Shown piece after piece: positions 10,025-21,479 of a stretch of DNA of 64,000 bases. The notes under the pieces are model-generated. The model ran no database searches. It saw nothing but the letters and a program-made list of their open reading frames with translations, and had not been told where the DNA came from. The position numbers and the translations under genes were made by a program. The DNA comes from Phragmites australis (taxonomy: Eukaryota > Streptophyta > Magnoliopsida > Poales > Poaceae), in NCBI RefSeq assembly GCF_958298935.1, contig NC_084941.1, positions 15,040,001-15,104,000 on the forward strand, read 5' to 3'. The number at the start of each line of letters is the position of its first letter. Positions within the stretch are counted from its first letter, which is position 1.

Positions 10025-11740
10025 TGTTGGGGGTTGTTATTAAGGACCCCCGACGGCCCCTTGGCTTAACTAGCCCGGCCTCCCGAAGCCTCAGCCTCCC
10101 AAAGGCTTGGCCTCTCGAAACCTCAGCCTCCCGAAGCCCCAGCCTTCCAGAGTCCTGCCTCCCAAAGGCTCAGCCTCTCGAAGGCTCAGCCTCCCAAAGG
10201 CTTGGTCTCCTGAAGCCTCGGCCTCCCGAAGCCCAAGCCTTCCGGAGTCCTGCCTCTCGAAGGCTCAGCCTCCCAAAGGCTCGGTCTCCCGAGGCATCGG
10301 CCTCCAGAAGCCCCAGCCTTCCAGAGTCCTACCTCTTGGAGGCTCAGCTTCCCAAAGGCTCAGTCTCCTGAAGCCTCAGCCTCCCACTGCCCAGGCTGGC
10401 TTCTCGGAGGCTACTGGGTGAGTCATCAGACCTCAGGAAAGATCTACAAAAAGAGAAGCACCGGTCGTACTTTGCCTACACGGAAGTGACCGTTATTAAA
10501 TACCTAGGCTAGTGAACACCACTCTGACACCGCGGCATGATGGAGGCTGTCCTGACACCCCTGACAGTGCGACACTGGGCTGCAAATGGCGACCGGCTCA
10601 CCCCCTTCAGGGGCAGGTACCACGATAATTACCATGGTGGATATTTATCTCCCCGATAGGGTAGAAGGTAGTTATCTGGGGGGCAAATCTACGACTTGCC
10701 ATCGAATAATTACTGATTCTACAATCCGCCATCGAATAAATTCTGTTACTTCTATACCATCGAATAAATGTTTCAGTTCCTTATATGCCATCGGCTTCCG
10801 ATACTACCCTCCGCTGTACTGTTCATGAACAGTATGAACAATGCCCGAGAATAAAAAAAGTCACAAAAAATATGTCGATTTTTGTGCATGCTCTATAATT
10901 CATAATCAACCCGTTTTAACTGTATTCATCTAAAAATATTGTATAGAATTCAAACTAAAATTCTTCAAAATGTACTACTTTTGTAACTTCTTGCAATTTT
11001 TAAGCCTCATACAAATTTACAAAAAATCTGAGAAAATTTACTAATATTCCTCTAATGTGATGTAATAATTTATAAAATTATCTCCCGCGGTGAAAAAAAT
11101 TAGTTCTTTGTAATGCACAGTATTACAAAAGTAGTTCATTTTGAGAAATTTTAGTTTGAATTTTACACAGTATTTTTAGGTGAATACAGTTAAAATGGGT
11201 TGATTATGAATTATAGAGCGTGCACAAAAATTGAAATTTTTTTGGGGACTTTTTTTATTCTCGGGTACTGTTCATGAACAGTATAACGGAGGGTAGTATC
11301 GGAAGCCGATGGCATATAAGGAACTGAAACATTTATTCGATGGTATAGAAGTAAACATAATTTATTCGATGGCGGATTGTAGAATCAGTAGTTATTCGAT
11401 GGCAAATCGTAGATTTTCTCTTATCTGGGATAAGGTCTAATAATTCGATCAGATCCTAGATATTTGTACAGTATGATAACTTGTACGCCAAGCTACACAC
11501 GGTCCGATAAATAGGAGGCCATGATCCTCCAGGCAGGAGACGAGCTAGACAACAAAAAGTCTCAATGGTGAAAACACACCAAGTCACGCTATGATACTCC
11601 TCCCAGAGCGATCCATTTCTTCTACCATCAATACATTCGTGGTGTTCCTTCCTCTTAAACTTCGTCTCTAAGCTTGAGTCTCCTCCTTAGAAGAAACTCA
11701 CATCGTACTTGCTGGGGCAAGACGAACTCTTGCTCCAATA
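10025..11740 (+). mobile_element. E1 5' LTR (contains MITE insertion)
   Basis: It starts TGTTGGGGGTTG and ends CTCTTGCTCCAATA. Without the 740-bp MITE and one 9-bp duplication it is about 967 bp, comparable with the 941-bp 3' LTR. Bases 10075-10400 are a GC-rich tandem repeat of CCTCCCGAAGGCTCAGCC-like units. The promoter region near 11505 reads GATAAATAGGAGG, where the 3' LTR has CTATAAATAGGAGG, so the TATA box of this copy has decayed. Confidence 0.88.
10672..11429. mobile_element. Mutator-type foldback MITE in E1 5' LTR with 9-bp duplication
   Basis: The element is 10681-11420 (740 bp), flanked by identical TTATCTGGG at 10672-10680 and 11421-11429. Its ends are GGGCAAATCTACG and, reverse-complemented, GAGAAAATCTACG. 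The inverted arms stay alignable for about 300 bp on each side, so most of the element can fold on itself. CCATCGAATAA occurs three times in each arm as a subterminal motif, and TACTGTTCATGAACAGTA is a palindrome within the arm. G-starting ends plus a 9-bp duplication point to Mutator-like transposase mobilisation. No coding capacity. Absent from the E1 3' LTR, so it inserted after E1. Confidence 0.9.
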
Positions 11741-11760
11741 ATGCGCCGTCTATGGGGACT
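11741..11760 (+). promoter_or_regulatory. putative primer-binding site of E1
   Basis: Directly after the LTR comes ATGCGCCGTCTATGGGGACT. Equivalent positions in E2 (TAGCGCTATCCGTGGGGAC, minus strand near 33225-33243), E4 (near 35788) and E8 (near 53364) are similar, suggesting a shared ancestral GGCGCCGTCTGTGGGGA-like site. The GGCGCC part fits the 3' acceptor end of a plant tRNA such as tRNA-Asp, but the match is partial. Confidence 0.45.
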
Positions 11761-11771
11761 CGAACACAGAA

Positions 11772-13304
11772 ATGCTAAGAGAGGTAGCAAGTCACCCAAG
11801 AAGAAGACCACCAAGGCCACGTCGACGGCGGCTGACTCCCCAGTCATGCCTGCATGGTAGTCCAGCCGGCTATACGCACGCGGCCCCGACAATGGCCCCC
11901 CACCAGGGTGGAATGGGAGCCTTACAGCCACCACTGACCCAACCATATCCACAGCTGCAGGCAACACCGAAGGGTTCTCTACCCCAGAGACCTAGCAGCA
12001 GCAAGGCGAGGCCCCCGCTGTGCCCCTAGGGGCTGCGGCCGGTGCTACAGCCGAAAACACCATTCTGCCTGAGCGGCAATCACGCTTGGCAGCACTCCTG
12101 TCCCAGATGGAGGAACTACGGACAGCCCTGCGGGCCGAACAACAAGCTGCCCACACCTTCGCCGCTGCTCCGACCCAAGATCCACGAACAGATGAACCCT
12201 TCGGTGCAAGGACCCAGCCCGTTCGGTCCCCGGAGCCTCGGGGCCGGCGTCGTGAGGACCCCTTGCAAGACCATGACTCTCCCCTGTGGGCCAACCTGCA
12301 GGCCATGCCCTTCCCAGAGGGTTTTCGGAACCCAAAGTTGCCCAAGTTTAAAGGTGATTCGGACCCCGACGAGTTCGCCCAATCCTACGCCATAGCCATA
12401 GAGGCCAGCGTGGGCTGACCGGCCACCATGGCTAAATGCTTCCCCCTCGCCCTAGAAGGGGTGGCCATACACTGGTTCTGGGCGCTGGACCCTGGCACCA
12501 TTCACACCTGTCCCAAACTCCGAGACCTCTTCCGTTGCAACTTCCAGGGCACCTTCATCCAACCACTAACCTCTAGCAGCCTGTTCACTATCAGGTAGGA
12601 GCCAGATGAAACCCTTCGGGACTACTTCTAGGTTCTCCTAAACCAAAGCCCAAATTTGCAGCATATCGCACTCTTCGGTAATCGTCACCGTAACCCAGGG
12701 CCTAGCCGAAGGCCCCCTATACGTTCAGTTGAACCGATGCCCAATACGCATGGTAGAAGTCGTCATGAGCAAGTTCGAGGAATATGAGCAGGTGGAGGAG
12801 GAAAAACTCCACCAGAGGCGCTCACAAGCTAGCGAGGCTTCCCATGCAATTATGAGAGGCCGCACTCGCAGGCTAGATCATCACACGCCCCCGCTGCCCC
12901 ATAGAAGAGGAGCTTCAAGGAGGCCCTTACCGCTGGGTCCCAAACGGAGCGGCAGCAACAACGCTGAAATGTCAGCAATATTAGCCCAAGCCACGGGGCT
13001 CCTAACCAAAGCCACCCCAGGAGACGCGGCCGGGGGCGCTCCAGAGGCCTCCCAAAGCGAAGCTACACTCCAAAATAGCATTCCAAGGAAGAATCCTAGT
13101 GCACTCTACACGGCACAAGACGAGGACATAATACCGACAACTGTCAAACCCTCACCCAAGAGGAGTACCTCGGGAGGCAGGCAGCCTTCCCCTCAAATGA
13201 TGGGGCCCCCAGGGGGCGGTCCGAAGACCGACGGATCGACCATCTGGCCCTGCAAAATCCTCCGCAGCTACCAGTACACTAACGAAGGGGTGCCGGGCAA
13301 ATAG
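11772..13304 (+). pseudogene. E1 gag polyprotein, broken
   Basis: It starts near ATG 11772 (MLREVASHPRRRP, matching MLREVGCHLRRRP of E2). Frames then shift. 12020-12418 encodes a coiled-coil-like region (RLAALLSQMEELRTALRAEQ) and the start of the Retrotrans_gag domain (NPKLPKFKGDSDPDEFAQ). A TGA follows at about 12416, then the domain continues (AKCFPLALEGVAIHWFWALD) with further stops to about 12660. 12729-13304 is a basic C-terminal part with FEEYEQVEEEKLHQRR. Gag would form the virus-like particle. No clear zinc knuckle is visible. Confidence 0.8.
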
Positions 13305-14060
13305 ATCATCCTCGCCATTACCGGCGGAGGAAGCTCCAATTGCACTTCGAAATGACAGTGGTGAGACTACGCATGTGGGGTACACCACATTGGAGCAACT
13401 AGCATCCATCGACAGGCCCCTGACAGGGCCAACGCCCCTGTGATGTTCACCGTCAATGACTCTGAGGGGGTAAAATTTTCCCACTCCGATGCCCTGGTCA
13501 TCTCAGCCATCATCACCGAAGTCGAGGTCCGAAGAATACTGGTCGATGGAGGCAGCTCGACAGACCTCCTATTCATGCATGCCTTCGACCAGCTCTGAAT
13601 TCCACGAAGCCGGCTCTCACCAAGCAGCAGACCCCTCTAGGGATTCGATGGGGCCCCCTCAACACCCTAGGACAGATCGAACTCTTGATCATCTTCGGCG
13701 AAGGCTCTGCATCACGATCCGAGGTCATCACCTTCGATGTTGTGGACGTACCATACGCCTACAATGCCATCCTAGGAAAGGGAACTCTGAACAGATTTGG
13801 AGCTGTACCCCATCACAATTACCTCTGCCTGAAGATGCCCGAACCCCAAGGGCTAATAACCGTCCACGGCGACCAAGACCTGGCTAGACGCATCGAGTAT
13901 GGGCACCCTACTCCACTCCCTAGTCGCCATATCCTGCTATGACACAAGAGGACTCGAAGGACCCTCCGCCGGTGCATCTCGGGCACCGCTGCCCTCTGAG
14001 GCCACAACCGGAGGGGGACATAAAGCTGGTCCCCATACACCAAGACCAACCTAAACAGAC
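13305..14060 (+). pseudogene. E1 aspartic protease domain, broken
   Basis: The retropepsin active-site region reads RRILVDGGSSTDLLFMHAF near 13530-13590, with the DGGSS typical of Tat elements where many proteases have D(T/S)G. After a frameshift the C-terminal part appears at 13685-13942 (YNAILGKGTLNRFGAVPHHN). It would cleave the gag-pol precursor. At least one frameshift and several stops separate it from gag. Confidence 0.75.
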
Positions 14061-14073
14061 CTTCTGAATAGGG

Positions 14074-15500
14074 GTGAACCTCACCTCCAGGCAAGAAGCC
14101 CAGCTTCTGGCCGTCTTGCGGGGTAATCTCGACACCTTCGCATGGTCCCCGCAAGACCTCTCAGGAGTCGACCGCAGCATCATCGAGCACTCACTTCTGG
14201 TCGACCCGAAGGCAAGGCCCATACGCGAGGGGCTTCGCAAACTCTCTCCGGAGCGGGCAGAAGCTGCAAAGGAAGAAGTCCAGAAGCTACTAAAAGCCGG
14301 TGTTATCCGAGAGGTCATCCACTCCGATTGGCTCTCTAACATCATCCTGGTCAAGAAACACAGAGGAAAATGGTGTACGTGCATTGATTTCACATCATTA
14401 AACAAAGTATGGCCCTAGGATCTATACCCCCTTCCTCGCATCGACCAGCTAGTGGATTTCACCGCCAGTTGCAGAATGCTGAGCTTCCTCGATGCCTACT
14501 CTGGGTACCACCATGTGTGGATGGCAACAAAGGATGAGAGCAAGACCAACTTCTTTACCCCCTTCCGAGTGTACTGCTACGTTCGGATGCCCTTCGGTCT
14601 TTGGAATGCTTAGGCCGCATTCTCTCGCTTAGTACACAAGGTGCTGCAACAGCAGTTGGGCCACAATGTCGAGGCCTACGTGGATGATATCATGGTAAAA
14701 AGCCAACTAGAAGCCAACCATGTTGCCGACCTGCAAGAAACATTCAACAGCCTCTGGGCCGCTGGCGTGCGGCTGAACCTAGAAAAATGCGTATTTGGCA
14801 CTAGGGGTGGAAAGATGCTAAGATGTCTCGTCTCCTGAAGAGGCATCGAGGCCAATCCGGGGAAGATTCATGCCATTGCAGAAATATCATCTCCCACCAA
14901 TCCAAAAGAAGTACAACGTCTGGCCGGTCGCCTCGCGGCCCTCAGCCACTTCCTCACAAAATCTGCCGAGCACAGCCTCCCTTTCTTCAAAATGCCGAGG
15001 GGCTTTGAGCCATTTAGCTGGATGCCGGACTGCCAGGCGGCATTCGAGGCCCTAAAGGCACACCTTTCCCACCTCGAAACACTTGCGATGCCCCTCCCTA
15101 GTGAAGGACTGCTCCTATACCTATCCGTCTCTACGTCCGCCGTCAGCGCCGCCTTGGTATGGGAGGAAAAGAGTAACGTTCGCTCCACTCAAAGGGCAGC
15201 ATACTACGTCTCGGAGGCCTTGGCCATGGCCAAGACACACTACATTGATCTCGAAAAAATAGCCTACGCCCTGCTGATGGCCTTACACGAGCCCCAACAC
15301 AACTTCCATGCCTACGACATCCCTGTCCCAACCTCGTACCTTCTTGGTGACATGTTTCGTAACCGGGAGGCGACGGGCCGCATCGGCAAGTGGGTGGTAG
15401 AGTTAGCCCCCTTCGTGGTAAGGTTTGTGGCTCGCACCACCGTCAAATCCCAAATCTTGGCAGACTTCATTGCCGAATGGACCCCGGCACCCACCGAACC
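14074..15500 (+). pseudogene. E1 reverse transcriptase and RNase H
   Basis: 14074-14418 gives the N-terminal fingers (LRKLSPERAEAAKEEVQKLL, then GVIREVIHSDWLSNIILVKK). Stops occur at about 14416, 14610 and 14837. The active site YVDDIMVKS is intact at 14677-14688 onward. The connection and RNase H follow (PSEGLLLYLSVSTSAVSAAL, then AYYVSEALAMAKTHYIDLEK and GKWVVELAPFVVRF), to about 15490. The enzyme copies element RNA into DNA and degrades the RNA strand. The frame is nearly continuous, which makes this the best preserved RT in the window. Confidence 0.85.
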
Positions 15501-15690
15501 CTTACACGCACCCAAGACATCTGGACCATCTACACTAATGGAGCATACTTCTCTATGGGCGCCAGAGCCGGTGCGGTCCTCATCTCTCCCACAAGCTAGC
15601 AAGTCCAATACACGGCGAGCCTAGATTTCAAGATGACCAACAATATAGCCGAATACGAGGCTGTCATCTTAGGCCTTTGAAAGGCCCGAC
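15500..15690 (+). pseudogene. E1 archaeal-type second RNase H (aRNH), truncated
   Basis: DIWTIYTNGAYFSMGARAGA and a block ending NNIAEYEAVILGL are the start of the additional RNase H that marks Tat elements; E2 has a longer copy at 29034-29490 on the minus strand. In E1 the sequence after the ILGL block jumps to the linker (LTARALDETAATIVSFKVMD), so most of the domain is deleted. Confidence 0.7.
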
Positions 15691-16876
15691 CCTACACCAG
15701 CTGACCGCCAGAGCTCTTGATGAGACGGCTGCCACCATCGTCTCCTTCAAAGTTATGGACTGGAGGGCCCCCCTCCTCCTGAGAGGAACAGAAGAACCGG
15801 ACGACCCAATTGCACTCCGCCAAATCCAGCATCGCGCCAGGGGCTACCTTCTCATGAATGGCTCCCTTTACAAGACAGGGATCTACGCTCCTCTCCTTTT
15901 GTTGCATTACTAAACAAGAAGGAGCCGACCTCCTTCGAGAAATACACGAAGGCCTTTGCGGACGACCATGTCCGCACCTGCCAAGGATGCCAATGGATGG
16001 GACACCGAAGCCACCGACCTCCAACTCCCCTGCAACCAATCGCCCCCGTCTGGCCCCTGGCTTGCTGGGGTATCGACCTCATCGGTCCATTTCCCCGTGC
16101 CAAAGGCAACCTTCGGTACGCAGTGGTAGCATTGAGTACTTCTCCAAATGGGTCGAGGCCAAACCCCTCACTGAAATCACATCAAAAAATTTCTAGAAAT
16201 TCTTCTGGAAGAACATAATCTGCCACTTCGGCATCCCACGACAGCTCACGGTGGACAATGGCACACAATTCAACTTCGGGCCTTTTCAGATAGTTCTGCG
16301 ATGACCTCAACATCGAATTATGCTTCGCAGCAGTTTGACACCCTTAGTCCAATGGGGCCGTCGAAAGGGCCAATGGCAACATCCTCTCTAGTCTAAATCG
16401 ACTTAGCTCATGGCCTATGGGTCGAGGAACTTCCCAAGGTTTTGTGGTCCCTCCGCACCACTGTCACGCGGGCCACCGGGTTCACACCCTTCCGCCTCCT
16501 TTATGGAGACAAGGCCATGACCCCCACCGAGGTCAAGGGCTGCTCACTCAAGGTACAACTTCCACAAACTGACGGAGAAAGGGAGCTCTCCCTCGACCTT
16601 ACCGAAGGCAAGCGGCTCCATGCCATTCAGAACCTCGATCACTACATTAAGAAAACTAAGGCCTGGTACGATCCAAGGGTTGCGCCGCGAAACTTCAAAC
16701 CCGACAAACTAGTGCGTCAACGCGCCCTAGCCCCAGGAAAGCTACGCAACAAATGGGAAGGCCCATACCTGGTCCTCAAGTCTAACAAGCCCGGCTCCTA
16801 CCGCCTGGACGATACAGAAGGGACACCCCTCGAACACAGTTGGAATGCGGAGACCCTCTGCAAGTACTATGTATAG
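15690..16876 (+). pseudogene. E1 integrase, broken
   Basis: The linker and the zinc-binding end (RTCQGCQW near 15972) precede the catalytic core. Its acidic residues can be located across frames: the first Asp in GIDLIGPF near 16073, the second in VDNGTQFN at 16252, and the Glu in VERANG near 16362. The C-terminal part is open from 16442 to 16876 (RTTVTRATGFTPFRLLYGDK to SWNAETLCKYYV, stop at 16874-16876). Part of the N-terminus is deleted and several stops and frameshifts lie between 15900 and 16440. It would insert the DNA copy into the genome. Confidence 0.8.
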
Positions 16877-16929
16877 AGAGCCCTAGGCTCAGTCATCTCC
16901 GAAGGTACCCAAAAAAAGAGGGAAAAAAA

Positions 16930-17340
16930 GAGACCTTCCAGCATCTTGAAGGCATGAGCCTCCATGCTGGACGGGAATTCCGTCCGCTATCTGTAAGGTC
17001 TCACAGATCTATGTGGTGGATAGGCAAAGACCGCTCCAGCATCTTGAATGCATAAGCCTCCGTGCTGGACAGGCATTCTGTCCGCCATCTTTAAGGTCTA
17101 GCTAACCTACGTGGTAGATAGGCAAAGACCGCTCTAACATCTTGAAGCCTAAGTCTCCGTGCTGGACAGGCATTCCGTCTGTCATCCTTCAGGCCTAGCA
17201 AACCTAAAATGGAAGATAGGAAAAGACCGCTCTGGCATCTTAAAGTAGTGCCTTCATACCAGACCGGCACAACACCCTTCGTCATTTCTAAGGCCTGGCT
17301 GACCTTACATGGTGAAGGGATAAACACACCGGCACCAGCA
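16930..17340 (+). repeat. 98-bp tandem repeat downstream of E1 pol, 4 copies
   Basis: AGCATCTTGAA-type units start at 16940, 17038, 17136 and 17234, exactly 98 bp apart. Each carries a GCCTCCGTGCTGGACAGGCA-like block, a CCGTC(C/T)GCCATCT block and GATAGGCAAAGACCGCTC. A related, more irregular array lies at the same place in E2 (27140-27660, reverse complement). Confidence 0.9.
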
Positions 17341-17399
17341 CGACTAAAAGTCTCCATGCCAAAATCACCTGACCCTTCCGATATCCTGAAAACCTAAAA

Positions 17400-17735
17400 C
17401 TCTGAGCTCCCCACTCCCACCTCCTGCAATGCAATGCCCCTCAAAATCTCGCACCCCGTGGCCTCTAGGCAGCCATAGGATGCGAAGGGGCTGGGATGAG
17501 GGGCACAGGCGAAGCGTCGATGTGGTCAATCATAAAAAGAGAGAGAAAAAGAAACAAAACAACAAGCTAACACAATGCAAGTTGTACATACATAACATAC
17601 AAAGAGTTTTTTCATATAGCTAACCGTTGTACATCGAATCTATGCCCAGCAAACTGGCTAGCCTGTTACTCCTCCCTGTACCACTATGAGAAGATGAGGG
17701 TGCCTGACCGCCGCGCCTCCCGGAAACACCACGGG
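17400..17735. other. E1 spacer between repeat block and antisense gene
   Basis: A region with AAAAAGAGAGAGAAAAAGAA at 17535 and no supported coding frame; by comparison with E2 (about 26880-27140) it is untranslated spacer. Confidence 0.4.
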
Positions 17736-17737
17736 AC

Positions 17738-18185
17738 CTAGAGAGTCATCCCCGAACAATGCACATAGGAGGCCGATGTGAGCCCCTCAACGACAAGAGC
17801 TATTGCCCAAAATGGAGACTCAGCCTCGGGAAGACGAAGGATCCACCGGGAAGGGATACGAGTTAAAGGCCGAGAAGTCCAACTCTTCCTCCTCTTCCCC
17901 TCCAGCGAGGCCTCCGCGGCCCATACCTCCACCTTCACCTCGCCCAAGATAGACTCAAGAATTTCTGAGGGCACTCTTCCGTCAGAACCCCAAGGAAGGA
18001 TGAAGCATTGTAAGAAGGGTGAGCCAGAAACCTCCTGGGCTGTTCGGGCCACACACCAGTCATCCCTTGCAACAAAATATACATTCAAAGAGGACACTAG
18101 GGGATCCTCCAGCTCGACCTTAACCAAGACATCGGCGGCCACCTACGGATCAATACACCCCTCGGAATCGTGGGGCATAACGAAA
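17738..18185 (-). pseudogene. E1 antisense gene, 3' exon or second antisense ORF
   Basis: A 134-codon frame on the strand opposite gag-pol (VLVKVELEDPLVSSLNVYFV, then ILPWGSDGRVPSEILESILG, and SWTSRPLTRIPSRWILRLPE). The E2 counterpart is on the plus strand at about 26340-26780 (PLRLLLMPILLQRTTG, and SRSSIRIPSQQILHLPEAEG in another phase). Conservation in two elements argues it is a real part of the family. It may be the last exon of the antisense gene that starts at 21458, or a separate one. I do not recognise a domain. Confidence 0.5.
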
Positions 18186-18591
18186 TGACTCCGCCGACGA
18201 ATGAACGGAGTAGCCCCGACGCTCCGGATGCACTCGATCCCTCCCCAGAGGCACTATCCAAGGTACGGACGAGGCCTCCTTCGGCCTTGGGTCGCCATAC
18301 CTATACACGCAGATCAAACTCTAGTTAAAACTCAAAGGCACAAGCATTCCAGAAACAACAGAGGCAAACCACAGGAAGATAGGCGCAGTTCCATGAAATA
18401 AACAAACGATTATATACATGAAGTAGAAGGGGGTAGTCAACATGCTAAAACTTGACCCCCCCCCCTCGGAAAGAAAAGAAAACAAAAGATAGCCCGCGAT
18501 AGAGCAACACCTCCAGGGCATCCACGCACAGCTCCGGCGGGGCAACAGCGCCACACGAAGAACCTCCAGAGGGCCGCAAAGTGCCTATAGA

Positions 18592-21458
18592 CTACGTGTG
18601 AGGGACCGGACCTCCCAATGAAGGACTCGGATGAAGGTCCCCCGAGGAACCCAGAGTCCCTTGACCGGCCATGTAGCGCAACGTTATGCTCCGGCCATGA
18701 TTTGCCCATACATCATGGCGGAAGCTCTCCAGGGTTGCACAAATCTCCGCAGGAGGTGCCTCAGGCCGGAAGGCCTCAACCACAGAGTCTGACACTTGCT
18801 GCTCCAGTGCTTCGAGGGGACCAACCCCCGCCTAGTACAGCTGGGTCAGGTGAAGCGCAGCGGCCACATGAGCGCTAGACCTTGCATAGACCTCTGCGGC
18901 CCCAACCATGACCTTCGCGGCGGACCGAAGCCAGAAGAGCGGCAAAATCGACACCTCCGAGTCAGAGGGCAGTGGCGGGCACCGAGCCCCAAGGCCGCTC
19001 AAGGCATCGGAGGTAATCTGGGCCACCTCCGATGCAAGTATCGTTAACTGCTTGCACTCCAAACGTAGTGCCCCCTCTGATGCCCGAGCCTCCTCCAACT
19101 CTCACTGCATATTTACCACTGCCGCCCAAAGGGTGTCAACGTCACCCTTGACGGACACACGGGCTGCGTTGGCCGCATTGGCAATCTCCCTCACCTCCCG
19201 GAAGTCTTCGGTAGCCTTCCACACCTCAGCCTCCACACGCTCGTGAAGCGCCATCTCCTCCCAAAGATGACCCTCCGCAGACTCCGCCTCCGCCCGCCTT
19301 CGGGCCTCTTCCAAGGCCTGGCGATGGCCCTCAACCTCGTCACGGGCTGCAGCATAAGCCTGGCACCCCCCACCTCCCAGTGGTCTTGTCAAAATTACTT
19401 GCTACAAAGCACTACCGAAGAGGAAGAAGACAGAATGAGCTACTTAGGACCCAACACCAGACCCGGCAAATCATAACCAATGCTACCGACCTGAAGGGCC
19501 GCCAGTACCAACAGCACATCCAGTTCCTCCAGAGGACGCTGGGCAACCGATTGCTCGACCTCTCCACTCCAAAGAAGAGAGGAGGCCACAGCTAAGGCCC
19601 TAGACTCTCACGGGCGCAACACGAAGTTGTCTGGGGTCAAGACCCCGAGGCTAGGGCTCCCCTCAACCGCTCCAAAGGGACCCTCGGTGGAGAGCACGGT
19701 GCCTCTAGCACCAGCCACAAAGGGCAGGTCACCAGCTGGCTCTGGGCCCCGCAGAAACGAAGCCATGTCCCCTGGGGACGACCTTCGGAGACCCCTCCGG
19801 AAGAGCCCCCAATAACTGCTGGGCCTCCGGGGCCTCATTGGGTGGAGTCAAGGACGCATCCACCTCGAGGGTCGCTACAAAAAAAAAGAAACACAAATCA
19901 ATATCCCGGTGCACAACCAAAATAGGATATGGCTAACGAAGCAAACCACACAAAGTTCCTCCAAACCTCTTATAGGAGGGCCCGTAACGTCTTCAACGTC
20001 GAGCCGACGATACCGAAGTCATAGTCCATGGAGGCCACACCTGTTCGTTGGCTCTGGCCATGACCCACAATATCCGGGGAGGCTCGGCCCTTCCCCCGGT
20101 CATCGCCGCAACCCTGGCTCTCACCTCCGGACTGGTCGCTCACGCTCCCAACCCACCTCAGGTGCTTCTTGGGAACCAGGGGCACCTCCGACGACTCGAC
20201 CATTCAATCGGTATGCGAGCCTCCGGAGGCGGAAGGCCGTCGGGCCTGGAGCATCCTCACATGGATTGGAGGGCTGCACGCACTCATTTTCTAGCAGCCC
20301 TAGGCTTTGGAGGATTCCACGATGTGGGAACCCCCACGCCAGGGTAAAAGTAGACATGGTTGTACCCCTCCTAGCTCCGTGCTAGGGCCACCCGCCGCTC
20401 CCACTCTGCGAGAGTAGGGGGGCCCAAGATCACCTCTGCGATCTCCATCGCGTGCTCCAGTGGGAGGCAGCTCTCGGGAAGAAAAAAGAGGGCTCACATT
20501 GGCAGATCAAAAACCAAACTATAGGGGGAACTCACCAGCACTGACGGGCATTCTGGAGTACATCTTTAGCCACTCTTCCGCACCTTTCTCAAAGACGCAG
20601 TTCCAGCCTGTTTGAAGGGGCCGAACACGTAACTTGGTGAACACCTCCATGAGGTCACGCATGGTCATATTTTTGGCCACCCTCCGGAGAAGGGCTAGCC
20701 GTGAGGCAAACTGGTCATCCGTAATCCCCATCTCTAGCTCTGAAACATATGCAATATCTTGGTTCATGGAGCGAAGGGGTGATGTAGGGCCAACGTTGTA
20801 GTAGAACCACCGCTACAACCAGCTGGTATACCACCGACCACTAATGGCCTTCGCTGGGAAGGCATCACGATACTGCGGCCGTATCGGGATGTTGACACTC
20901 TCGAAGCTAAGGGGCCTCTTCATCCTCGACTTTGATCAGCTTCGACTGGAAGCTGGCAAAGTGGAGGGCTGCAAAGAAATCTGCCCTCCCTTCAAACCCC
21001 TCCGCTCACATGGCCCACTCAAAGGTGGCCAGGCGGGCAATGGCATTGGCGTGGAGCTACGGAAGCTCCATGTAGAAGTGGCGGAGCACCTCCTCGAGCA
21101 GCGGCACCAAGGGAAAACCTAGGCCCACCTCGAAGAAGGCCTCAAACACCACGACCTCATGGGCAAGAGGCTTCGGGACCTCCTCGCCCAACAGAGGCCG
21201 AGCGATAGCTTTGGAGGGAATCTTCCCCTCCCTAACCATCCGATCAAGATCCTCATCATCGATGACAAACGCCCCCAGCACGGTGGTTTGCTGGGAGTGA
21301 CTTTTGCTGGCACGCCAGAGCTCCACTCCTGGTGGCCCCATCAACGATGGGAAAGCCAGCACCACATGAGGGTCCCCCGTCGCGACTACTCCGGCAATCT
21401 CTCTCGCCACCCGAGTTCTAGCTTCACTCGGGGTACTCAAGCAAGCCATACGAACCAC
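18592..21458 (-). pseudogene. E1 antisense gene: PF04195-like putative gypsy-type transposon protein
   Basis: Opposite in sense to gag-pol. The start is MACLSTPSEARTRVA (Met at about 21449). The N-terminal part has GAFVIDDEDLDRMVREGKIP and EVPKPLAHEVVVFEAFFEVG, matching the plant putative gypsy-type transposon domain (PF04195, Transposase_28) as I know it. It continues with stops and frameshifts; 20300-20497 holds LEHAMEIAEVILGPPTLAEW. The 3' part encodes a coiled coil (19102-19392, EVEGHRQALEEARRRAEAES), then a conserved C-terminus (18832-19098 and 18592-18795, GLGARCPPLPSDSE and NHGRSITLRYMAGQ). The E2 copy aligns along its whole length. Function unknown; antisense genes of this kind are reported for Tat elements such as Grande. 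Confidence 0.65.
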
Positions 21459-21479
21459 AGGAGGATGGCGAAAGGCGCT

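Noticed and set aside
9280..10421. Open frames rich in Ser, Leu, Pro and Gly (for example 115 codons at 10024)
   Set aside because: They translate the 31-bp and CCTCCCGAAGGCTC-type LTR repeats, not protein-coding sequence.
13685..13942. Stand-alone small gene in E1
   Set aside because: It is the C-terminal half of the retropepsin domain after a frameshift.
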